Assembly: GCA_001775355.1 (NCBI GenBank) | Contig: MEWM01000082.1 | Span: 5,030-11,345 of the forward strand | DNA: 6,316 nucleotides | Reading direction: 5' to 3' | DNA from: a candidate division Zixibacteria bacterium RBG_16_43_9 | GTDB taxonomy: Bacteria > Zixibacteria > MSB-5A5 > RBG-16-43-9 | In this document: positions 1 through 4,841 of the stretch, in pieces | Layout of the letters: the number at the start of each line of letters is the position of its first letter | Numbering within the stretch: position 1 is the first letter of the stretch | Translations under genes and position numbers: made by a program | Notes under the pieces: model-generated | Database searches by the model: none | Told to the model about the DNA's origin: nothing | Seen by the model: the letters and a program-made list of their open reading frames with translations, nothing else

Positions 1-1243
1 GAAGCTGCACGGTTTTATCAGAAGTCCCGGTTTGAGAAAGAAGTGCCTGTTTTCCTTTTTCCCCAATCCTCCTGCGCAGGTCGTCGTCATTCAAAAGCTC
101 GGACATTTTCTGGTAGAGCTCCTCCTGGTCTTTTACCATGATTCCGCCTCCGTATTTCAGAAGAAGGTCAGAGGCAGTTTTGAAGTTGTCTATATGCGGT
201 CCGAAAAGAACTGGTATCCCGTAGCTGGCCGGTTCTAATATATTATGCCCTCCAGTTGGAACTAAACTTCCTCCCACAAAAGCTACCTCGCTTATGCTGT
301 AAAGGTTTTCCAGCTCGCCCATTGTATCCAGGAGAATTACCTCAGCCCCTTTACCTTTTTTAAGCGTGCTTTTTTTGACAGACTTCAGCTTCAACTCAGA
401 GAGCAGTTCCTGTATCTCGCTCAGGCGGGATAGATGCCTGGGCGCTAAGAGAAGCACAAGACCTTGTTGTTCTTGTTTTAATCTCTTGAAAATAGAGAGG
501 ATTATCCTCTCTTCCTCCTGATGTGTGCTTCCGGCTATAATCAGCCTGTCATTTTTTGAAAGACCAAGCCTTCTGCGCAAAGCCGTCTTGTTCAAGCCAT
601 TGATACCCAATAGCGCGCGGTCGAACTTCAGATTCCCCACAATCTCGGTTTTGCTTTTATCTGCTCCTAAATTCCAGAGTTTTTCAGCATCTTCTAAGGA
701 CTGCATACAGAAAAGGTCAAACTTAGATAAAACCAGTCTGCTGAAGCTTTTTATCCTGCGATACCTTTTGAAAGATTTTTTGGAGAGACGGCCATTAATC
801 AGACAGAGTTTGCAACCGTAACTCTTAGCTTCCCGGATAAGGTTGGGCCAGAACTCGGTTTCCACTAAGACCAGAAACGAGGGATTTAGTTTCCTGAATA
901 CCTTTCTCAAGATAAATGGAAAATCAAGAGGAAAATAGAAAATCAAATCTACCTGAGAAAGGGTTCCGGAAGCCTCTTTTTTGCCGGTTTTGGTGACCAC
1001 TGAAACCGCTATGGAGCAATCAGGTCTCAAACTTTTCAGCCTGGGCAGGATCGTCGCCAGGGCTTTTACCTCACCAACTGAAGCCGCATGAAACCAGAGC
1101 AGGGGAGAGGATATTTTTTCAGGGATACGGATTTTCCCCAGGCGCTCTAAAATGCCATGTCTTCCGAATAATCCCCTTAAGAAAAGATAAGGGAAAAGCA
1201 GAATAAAAGCTATGGAGTATAAGAGACTGTAAGCGAAATACAT
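1..1243 (-). CDS. waaA: 3-deoxy-D-manno-octulosonic acid (Kdo) transferase WaaA/KdtA, 3' end cut by window edge
   Basis: I translated the reverse strand by hand and found 414 uninterrupted codons from the ATG at 1243 to the edge. WaaA transfers Kdo from CMP-Kdo to lipid IVA at the inner face of the inner membrane (GT-B fold, family GT30). Seen motifs: a hydrophobic N-terminal anchor (about residues 3-28), HAASVGEV at 52-59 with the catalytic-type Glu58, ETEFWPN at 128-134, NGRLS at 150-154, GNLKFD at 203-208, AGSTHQEEE at 237-245, APRH at 267-270, DTMGEL at 306-311, FVGGSLVPTGGHN at 322-334 and ILEPA at 335-339. The family is usually about 420-430 residues, so only some ten residues are missing. 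The start is supported by AAGGA (1249-1253) five bases upstream. It begins one base after the DUF374 stop, so it is probably co-transcribed and coupled. Whether it adds one or two Kdo units cannot be told from sequence. Confidence 0.97.
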   Translation of the reverse strand, partial: MYFAYSLLYSIAFILLFPYLFLRGLFGRHGILERLGKIRIPEKISSPLLWFHAASVGEVKALATILPRLKSLRPDCSIAVSVVTKTGKKEASGTLSQVDLIFYFPLDFPFILRKVFRKLNPSFLVLVETEFWPNLIREAKSYGCKLCLINGRLSKKSFKRYRRIKSFSRLVLSKFDLFCMQSLEDAEKLWNLGADKSKTEIVGNLKFDRALLGINGLNKTALRRRLGLSKNDRLIIAGSTHQEEERIILSIFKRLKQEQQGLVLLLAPRHLSRLSEIQELLSELKLKSVKKSTLKKGKGAEVILLDTMGELENLYSISEVAFVGGSLVPTGGHNILEPASYGIPVLFGPHIDNFKTASDLLLKYGGGIMVKDQEELYQKMSELLNDDDLRRRIGEKGKQALLSQTGTSDKTVQL

Positions 1244-1244
1244 C

Positions 1245-1901
1245 CTATTCCTTAAAATAGTTGTCTGCTTTTTCAGTCAGCAGGTTCAGGTTTTCTTCCA
1301 GTTCCTTGTTTTTCAAATCGAGCTCTTTCTTCGACAGTTCTGCCGGAACGTAGATCGGCTCTCCTATGAAGACCACTGCCCTGGAGAATGGTTTGGGGAT
1401 GATGAACCCGTCCCAGCTTTTGAGGGTCCATCTTCTCTGGGCTGAGTCGGTAATAGGGATTATGGGAACTCCGCTTTTCTGAGCAATGAAAACCGCTCCA
1501 GGCTGAGCTTTGAAAGCCGGTCCTTTGGGACCGTCCGGAGTGATAGCTATGTCATACCCTTCCCTGACTTTGTTAGCCATCTGTAAGAGAGACTCAACTC
1601 CTCCGTGAGTAGTTGACCCCCATACCGTCCCGAAGCCAAGTCTTTGGATGATGCGGGCGCTTATCTGTCCATCCCGATGCCGGCTTGACAATACCTGGTT
1701 TTTCTGTCCCCGGTGAGTATAGGCTAATATCAACATTCGTCCATGCCAGAAGGCATAAAGGACTTTTCCTTTTCTCTCCCGGATATCATTAAGATTTTCA
1801 ACCCCGACCCATTCTATTTTCAAACTTTTCCCTAAAAGTAAAATAAGAACTGCTCCTAAGAGCGAGATTAAAAATATATAAAATTTATCTTTCAAACTCA
1901 T
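1245..1901 (-). CDS. DUF374-family lysophospholipid acyltransferase-like protein, LpxJ-like lipid A late acyltransferase candidate
   Basis: The protein has 218 residues, with one N-terminal hydrophobic segment (about 7-24) that probably anchors it to the inner membrane. Conserved blocks of the LPLAT/DUF374 family are visible: FWHGRML at 51-57, SSRHRDGQ at 72-79, RLGFGTVWGST at 87-97, TPDGPKGP at 121-128 and GVPIIPI at 144-150. The textbook HX4D acyltransferase motif is not present in exact form; His53 or the His75-Arg-Asp77 group may serve instead. Helicobacter pylori LpxJ, a Kdo-independent late acyltransferase of lipid A, belongs to this family as I recall. Position between lpxB and waaA fits a secondary acylation of the lipid A disaccharide. 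Its ATG overlaps the lpxB stop as ATGA, with AGG seven bases upstream, so translation is probably coupled to lpxB. Family assignment is firm; the LpxJ role is inference from family and context. Confidence 0.88.
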   Translation of the reverse strand: MSLKDKFYIFLISLLGAVLILLLGKSLKIEWVGVENLNDIRERKGKVLYAFWHGRMLILAYTHRGQKNQVLSSRHRDGQISARIIQRLGFGTVWGSTTHGGVESLLQMANKVREGYDIAITPDGPKGPAFKAQPGAVFIAQKSGVPIIPITDSAQRRWTLKSWDGFIIPKPFSRAVVFIGEPIYVPAELSKKELDLKNKELEENLNLLTEKADNYFKE

Positions 1902-3043
1902 AGAAAAACCTGTGACAGCATCTGGTTCACAATCTGTGCTCCTCTATGGTATGCTCCTTTTTCGCCTAATTTATCTCTGACTCTGGCTAGGTCGTTTTTT
2001 ATCCTTTCATATTCACCCTTGTCCGTCAAAATCTTTTCCATCTCTCGTGCGATTCTCTCAGGTTTAGCTTCAGATTGTATAAACTCTGGAACTATTTTTT
2101 TCCCGGCTACAATGTTCGCCATCCCGATATTAGGTATTTTCACCAGAGTTTTCGCTAAAAGATAAGTGAAAAGACTGGTTTTATATAAGACAATCAAAGG
2201 GGTACCGGAGATTGCAGATTCTAAGGTAGCTGTGCCTGAGGTGGCTAAAAGAAGGTCTGAATAGCTCATCAAATCGTAAGTTAAATCCTCCAGGATAGTT
2301 GCGTCCAAGTTCATTTTCTTTAGAAAAACCTGTAGCCTTTCCTTGTTAATATTAGGTGCCACACCAATGGCGATTTTCAAGTCTGGTAATCTTTTTTTCA
2401 GGATAAGGCAGGCCCGTGCCATCACTGGCAGAACCTTCTCTATTTCCTGCCACCTTGAACCAGGAAGAAGCCCGATCAAGGTTTCCTCGCTGTTCAACTG
2501 TAATTTTCTCTGAAATTCCTCTTTTGAAATAGAAGGCTTGACTAAGTCCAGAAGCGGGTGGCCTATGAAGTTTACTTCAACGCCTGCATCTTTATAAAGT
2601 TTCTCCTCAAAAGGGAAGAAGACTATCATCCTGTTAACTAATTTTTTTATAGTTTTAATCCTTTTCTTACCCCAGGCCCAGATCTGAGGGCTGATGTAAT
2701 ATAAAATCAGGATTCCCCTTTTTTTGATTTCCCTGGCAAAGCGAAGATTGAAGCCGGGATAATCTATCAGTATGACTAAATCGGGCTTGTCCCGGTCTAT
2801 AAAATCGAGTAATTTTTTTTTGAGCTCCCGGATGACTTTTAGATTTTTCAAAACCTCATAAAATCCCATAAAAGAAAGTTTTTCTATGCTGTATAAGAAA
2901 TTCATTCCTTCCTGTTTTAGCTTGTTTCCTCCGACTCCGGAATATTCTATGTCCGGATTTATCCCCTTAAGCTCCCTTATGAGGCCAGCCCCATGCAGGT
3001 CTCCAGAAGGCTCACCGGCTATGATCAAAACCTTTTTTTTCAT
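1898..3043 (-). CDS. lpxB: Lipid-A-disaccharide synthase
   Basis: LpxB (family GT19) condenses UDP-2,3-diacylglucosamine with lipid X to give the lipid A disaccharide 1-phosphate at the cytoplasmic face of the inner membrane. The length of 381 residues matches the usual 380 or so. Motifs seen in order: AGEPSGDLHGAG at 9-20, GVGGNKLKQEGM at 36-47, IDYPGFNLRFA at 93-103, YYISPQIWAWGKKR at 115-128, FFPFEEKLY at 142-150, GHPLLD at 161-166, LLPGSRWQEI at 192-201, LATSGTATLE at 266-275 and the C-terminal lobe IPNIGMANIVAGKKIVPE at 303-320. The ATG lies in an ATGA overlap with the upstream oxidoreductase stop, with AGG seven bases before it, and the gene ends in a second ATGA overlap with the DUF374 gene. 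This indicates translational coupling of three genes. Confidence 0.98.
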   Translation of the reverse strand: MKKKVLIIAGEPSGDLHGAGLIRELKGINPDIEYSGVGGNKLKQEGMNFLYSIEKLSFMGFYEVLKNLKVIRELKKKLLDFIDRDKPDLVILIDYPGFNLRFAREIKKRGILILYYISPQIWAWGKKRIKTIKKLVNRMIVFFPFEEKLYKDAGVEVNFIGHPLLDLVKPSISKEEFQRKLQLNSEETLIGLLPGSRWQEIEKVLPVMARACLILKKRLPDLKIAIGVAPNINKERLQVFLKKMNLDATILEDLTYDLMSYSDLLLATSGTATLESAISGTPLIVLYKTSLFTYLLAKTLVKIPNIGMANIVAGKKIVPEFIQSEAKPERIAREMEKILTDKGEYERIKNDLARVRDKLGEKGAYHRGAQIVNQMLSQVFL

Positions 3044-4038
3044 TTAGTTGCCTGGAGATGAAGGGCTGCTTTTTCCCTAATGATCAAAGCTAATTCTAAA
3101 GCCTGTTTTGCCTGTTCGCCTGTGACCAGAGGAGATGTTTTGCCAGCTACTGCCTGAAGAAAAGAGGAAAGCTCTGAGGTTAGCATATCTTCTTTTTTAG
3201 TCTCCAGTTTTTCATAAACTATGGTTTTTCCAAGCTTCTCTATGGGGATTTCTCCGACCAGCGTTTTCTGGATGGGTAATTCTGCTCTGGGAATTTCGAC
3301 TAATTTATAAATCTCAGCAGACTTCTCTAAGAAGTCTAAGGAAAGATAGGCGTTTTTCTGAAATATCCTCAGTTTGCGCATAGGCCGGGCTGAGATGCGG
3401 CTGGCAGTGATATTAGCCACACACCCGTTTTCAAAAGTTATCCGGGCGTTGGCGATATCTTCAGTCTCAGCTATCACCGAAACTCCGGAGGCTTCCACGG
3501 ATTTAATTTTATCTTTCACCAGATAAAGGACTAAATCCAGATCATGGATCATCAAATCCAGAATAACTGCCACATCGGTTCCTCTTTCTTTAAAAGAGGA
3601 TAAACGGTGCGATTCGATGAATTTTGGCTCCAGCTTGATGCTCTCAACTGCTTTTAAAGCCGGATTGAACCTCTCGATGTGTCCCACCTGCAGGGTGAGA
3701 TTTTTCTTCTTGGCTATCTGAATAAGCTCTTCTGCTTGTTGAACGGTTTCGGTGATCGGTTTTTCGATTAAAAGGTTGATATTTCTATCTAAGACTCTTT
3801 TTGCCACTTCATAATGCGAGGAAGTGGGAACTACAAGACTGACTGCTTCAGCTTTTTCAAGAAGCTGGTCCAATTCTTGAAAATATGCTGTCCTGTATTT
3901 CTCTGCTTTGGTTTTAGCTTTCTCTGTATCCAGATCATATATTCCTACAAGCTCAGCCTGGGGAAGCTCTGAATAGATCCGGGCATGATGCTCCCCTAAA
4001 TGCCCTACTCCTATGACTCCGACCTTGATTCTTTGCAT
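3040..4038 (-). CDS. Gfo/Idh/MocA-family NAD(P)-dependent oxidoreductase, possible GnnA-like UDP-GlcNAc 3-dehydrogenase
   Basis: From the ATG at 4038 the protein has 332 residues. The N-terminal Rossmann fold shows GVIGVGHLG at 7-15 and an acidic residue cluster after the second strand (YDLDTEK at 34-40). The family lysine motif IEKPIT is at 91-96, followed by VGHIERFNP at 118-126 and LDLMIHDLD at 160-168, whose His165 is in the place of the family catalytic histidine. The C-terminal half is the usual alpha/beta Gfo/Idh substrate domain. Members oxidise or reduce sugars, often nucleotide sugars. It lies directly before lpxB (ATGA overlap) and downstream of lpxA, so its substrate is probably a lipid A precursor or related UDP-sugar. 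GnnA, which makes 3-keto UDP-GlcNAc for amide-linked lipid A in Acidithiobacillus and Leptospira, belongs to this family, but the partner aminotransferase GnnB is absent here. Family certain, substrate uncertain. Confidence 0.92.
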   Translation of the reverse strand: MQRIKVGVIGVGHLGEHHARIYSELPQAELVGIYDLDTEKAKTKAEKYRTAYFQELDQLLEKAEAVSLVVPTSSHYEVAKRVLDRNINLLIEKPITETVQQAEELIQIAKKKNLTLQVGHIERFNPALKAVESIKLEPKFIESHRLSSFKERGTDVAVILDLMIHDLDLVLYLVKDKIKSVEASGVSVIAETEDIANARITFENGCVANITASRISARPMRKLRIFQKNAYLSLDFLEKSAEIYKLVEIPRAELPIQKTLVGEIPIEKLGKTIVYEKLETKKEDMLTSELSSFLQAVAGKTSPLVTGEQAKQALELALIIREKAALHLQATK

Positions 4039-4043
4039 GTTTT

Positions 4044-4048
4044 TCCTC
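4044..4048 (-). promoter_or_regulatory. Ribosome binding site deciding the oxidoreductase start
   Basis: GAGGA on the minus strand lies five bases upstream of the ATG at 4038. An in-frame TTG at 4050 would add four residues, but it overlaps this Shine-Dalgarno sequence and has only a pyrimidine-rich stretch before it. The ATG is therefore preferred. Confidence 0.7.
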
Positions 4049-4073
4049 AAGAAAGAGAACCAACATTTACATT

Positions 4074-4169
4074 TGTCATTGCGAGCCCTATGGGCGAAGC
4101 AATCCGTTCAGTATGGAGAGATTGCTTCGTCGTCTCCCGCAAAATGCGTGAGTACTCCTCGCAATGACA
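4074..4169. repeat. Palindromic MITE-like element with GTCATTGCGAG ends
   Basis: The outer arms TGTCATTGCGAG (4074-4085) and CTCGCAATGACA (4158-4169) are perfect 12-base inverted repeats. Inner arms CGAAGCAATC (4095-4104) and GATTGCTTCG (4120-4129) are perfect over 10 bases with a 15-base loop. CAACATT (4061-4067) and AATGTTG (4173-4179) extend the symmetry outward. From memory, very similar GTCATTGCGAG/GAAGCAATC repeats are scattered through many environmental bacterial genomes. It lacks the GTAG head and is a separate family from the other palindromes. It lies in the probable 5' leader of the oxidoreductase-lpxB-waaA transcript and would fold there as RNA. Confidence 0.85.
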
Positions 4170-4194
4170 GCTAATGTTGTCATCACAAGTTGCT

Positions 4195-4225
4195 AATATA
4201 TAATAAATCTATGTGGATTAGTCAA
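4195..4225 (-). promoter_or_regulatory. Possible sigma70-type promoter for the oxidoreductase-lpxB-DUF374-waaA unit
   Basis: The minus strand reads TTGACT (4220-4225) as a -35 box, followed after 17 bases by TATATA (4197-4202). An overlapping TATATT (4195-4200) fits the -10 consensus better but gives 19-base spacing. The block is AT-rich, stands upstream of the first gene of the unit and is downstream of the terminator after lpxA. The leader would be about 150 bases long and include the GTCATTGCGAG palindrome. This is a consensus match only. Confidence 0.4.
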
Positions 4226-4236
4226 TTAACTTTCAG

Positions 4237-4262
4237 GTAGTGGCGGAAACCTACAGGTTTCC
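4237..4262 (+). repeat. REP-like hairpin, plus-strand GTAG head
   Basis: GTAG (4237-4240) is followed by TGGC and the perfect 8-base stem GGAAACCT / AGGTTTCC (4245-4252, 4255-4262) with only AC between the arms. Confidence 0.7.
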
Positions 4263-4276
4263 ATCTTTCTAAAAAG

Positions 4277-4301
4277 TGGAAAGCTAAAAGTCTTTTGCTA
4301 C
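4277..4301 (-). repeat. Degenerate REP-like hairpin, minus-strand GTAG head
   Basis: On the minus strand GTAG (4298-4301) runs into AAAAG/CTTTT arms (4286-4290, 4292-4296) with a one-base loop. The plus-strand text TGGAAAGCTAAAAGTC (4277-4292) resembles TGGAAGGCTGAAGTC at 4666-4680, so this is probably a shortened relative of the element at 4666-4706. Confidence 0.5.
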
Positions 4302-4312
4302 ATAGGATTGGT

Positions 4313-4335
4313 GGAACAGGCATCCTGCCTGTTCC
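4313..4335. repeat. Perfect 10-base-pair palindrome
   Basis: GGAACAGGCA (4313-4322) and TGCCTGTTCC (4326-4335) pair perfectly around a TCC loop. No exact GTAG head is present; GGTG stands before it on the plus strand, perhaps a decayed head. It is five bases from the next hairpin. Confidence 0.7.
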
Positions 4336-4339
4336 TTCT

Positions 4340-4364
4340 GGTCAGGCAGGAATGCCTGACCTAC
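4340..4364 (-). repeat. REP-like hairpin, minus-strand GTAG head
   Basis: GGTCAGGCA (4340-4348) and TGCCTGACC (4353-4361) form a perfect 9-base stem with a GGAA loop on the plus strand. On the minus strand GTAG (4361-4364) directly joins the stem. Confidence 0.8.
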
Positions 4365-4392
4365 CTTTCATTTCTCAAGGACATGTGACCAA

Positions 4393-4420
4393 ACCCATAT
4401 TGAGGGCAAGATGGCTCTAC
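4393..4420 (-). repeat. REP-like hairpin, family A copy 1
   Basis: On the minus strand GTAG (4417-4420) and AGC precede CATCTTG (4408-4414 region), whose partner arm CATATTG on the plus strand carries one mismatch. It is a direct repeat of 4718-4744, differing at a few positions and by one base in length. Confidence 0.75.
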
Positions 4421-4439
4421 TGAATGTTAAAAAGGTGGT

Positions 4440-4474
4440 AATCCCGCCTTGTCCTCAAGGCAGGAGGATTCTAC
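4440..4474 (-). repeat. REP-like hairpin with interior loop, minus-strand GTAG head
   Basis: On the minus strand GTAG (4471-4474) abuts the outer stem AATCC (plus strand 4440-4444 with GGATT 4466-4470). The inner stem is GCCTTG (4446-4451) with CAAGGC (4456-4461), loop TCCT. The interior asymmetric bulge resembles the bulged stem of classical REPs. Confidence 0.75.
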
Positions 4475-4480
4475 GAAATT

Positions 4481-4502
4481 GTAGGCGCTCGATTTATCGA
4501 GC
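4481..4502 (+). repeat. REP-like hairpin, plus-strand GTAG head
   Basis: GTAG (4481-4484) and GC precede the perfect stem GCTCGAT / ATCGAGC (4487-4493, 4496-4502) with a TT loop. Its head faces the head of the preceding element across six bases (GAAATT), a head-to-head pair. Confidence 0.75.
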
Positions 4503-4510
4503 AGGAAAGA

Positions 4511-4531
4511 CCCCTCCCTTGATGGGAGGGG
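4511..4531. repeat. Perfect 8-base-pair G/C palindrome
   Basis: CCCCTCCC (4511-4518) and GGGAGGGG (4524-4531) pair perfectly around TTGAT. It overlaps the GTAG head of the next hairpin by one base. Confidence 0.7.
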
Positions 4532-4554
4532 TAGGGGAGGGTGACCCCACTCCC
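4531..4554 (+). repeat. REP-like hairpin, plus-strand GTAG head
   Basis: GTAG (4531-4534) is followed directly by GGGAGGGTG (4535-4543), which pairs with CACTCCC (4548-4554) with G bulged; loop ACCC. Confidence 0.55.
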
Positions 4555-4591
4555 TAACCCACTCCCTCAAGCCGATAAAAGTATTACGGTC

Positions 4592-4615
4592 CTACGGAGG
4601 CTTCGCTCCTCGTAG
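4592..4615. repeat. Short palindrome with CTAC and GTAG at its two ends
   Basis: CTACG (4592-4596) and CGTAG (4611-4615) flank an imperfectly paired GAGG...CTCCT core. Purine- and pyrimidine-rich CCCTC/GAGGG strings on both sides (4545-4569 and 4615-4627) suggest it is part of a longer decayed composite element running from about 4511. Confidence 0.5.
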
Positions 4616-4632
4616 AGGGGAGAGGGAACTAA

Positions 4633-4654
4633 GCCCAATAAATTGGGCAACTAC
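4633..4654 (-). repeat. REP-like hairpin, minus-strand GTAG head
   Basis: Perfect stem GCCCAAT / ATTGGGC (4633-4639, 4642-4648) with an AA loop. On the minus strand GTAG (4651-4654) lies two bases before the stem. Confidence 0.75.
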
Positions 4655-4665
4655 CATAAAAAAAA

Positions 4666-4706
4666 TGGAAGGCTGAAGTCTCAAGACCTTGACGGCCTTC
4701 CGCTAC
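4666..4706 (-). repeat. REP-like hairpin with long loop, minus-strand GTAG head
   Basis: On the minus strand GTAG (4703-4706) is one base before GGAAGGC, which pairs with GCCTTCC (plus-strand arms 4667-4673 and 4695-4701). The 21-base loop contains a second short pairing, AAGTCT with AGAC/CTT. Related to 4277-4301. Confidence 0.7.
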
Positions 4707-4717
4707 AAAAAAGCAAG

Positions 4718-4744
4718 ACCCATCTTGGGGCAAGATGAGTCTAC
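4718..4744 (-). repeat. REP-like hairpin, family A copy 2
   Basis: Perfect stem CATCTTG / CAAGATG (4721-4727, 4731-4737) with a GGG loop. On the minus strand GTAG (4741-4744) is three bases before the stem. It matches 4393-4420. A plus-strand GTAG at 4746-4749 stands one base beyond, again head to head. Confidence 0.8.
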
Positions 4745-4802
4745 CGTAGGGTCACGCCTGCAAGAATCCTCGATTGGTCTGGAGCAACCAAGAGCAAATA
4801 TC

Positions 4803-4838
4803 AAAAAAACCTAAAGGGCGGGGAAACCCCGCCCCTAC
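4803..4838 (-). terminator. GTAG-headed GC hairpin with T-rich tail after lpxA, REP acting as intrinsic terminator
   Basis: On the minus strand GTAG (4835-4838) directly joins the perfect 8-base stem GGGCGGGG / CCCCGCCC with a TTT loop (plus strand 4816-4834). It is followed by TTTAGG and seven T (4803-4815). It starts three bases after the lpxA stop codon. The stem and tail fit an intrinsic terminator; the GTAG head fits a REP of the same type as its neighbours. From memory, GTAGGGGCGGG-type repeats are widespread in environmental genomes. Confidence 0.75.
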
Positions 4839-4841
4839 GTT

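Larger units (their letters stand above)
4051..4841. repeat. Gene-free stretch filled with GTAG-headed palindromes (REP cluster)
   Basis: No credible coding sequence is present between the oxidoreductase and lpxA. Instead there is a run of short palindromes, mostly 20-40 bases long, listed singly below. I count ten CTAC and five GTAG tetranucleotides in about 790 bases, where roughly six in total would be expected by chance, and most touch or nearly touch a stem. GTAG plus hairpin is the known layout of REP elements moved by RAYT (Y1-type) transposases. The stretch 4745-4800 contains a GTAG at 4746 but no clear stem and otherwise shows nothing I can name. The stretch 4170-4236 holds the likely promoter. 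No transposase gene lies in the window. Confidence 0.8.

Noticed and set aside
32..238. Plus-strand open frame of 68 codons
   Set aside because: It lies entirely antisense to waaA, whose motifs FVGGS, ILEPA and GPHIDNF cover the same bases. The translation resembles no family.
525..821. Plus-strand open frame of 98 codons
   Set aside because: It is antisense to the waaA region coding for the NGRLS, GNLKFD and AGSTH motifs; a shadow frame.
4039..4050. TTG start at 4050 for the oxidoreductase
   Set aside because: It overlaps the GAGGA ribosome binding site that serves the ATG at 4038, and it has no site of its own.
4237..4838. CRISPR array
   Set aside because: The repeats differ in sequence and orientation, spacing is irregular, and each is itself a palindrome. 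There are no constant-length spacers and no cas genes.
4051..4841. tRNA or structured small RNA gene
   Set aside because: The hairpins are separate simple stems. I found no cloverleaf, T-loop GTTCGA-type motif or CCA end. A small RNA cannot be excluded without expression data, but nothing in the sequence supports one specifically.
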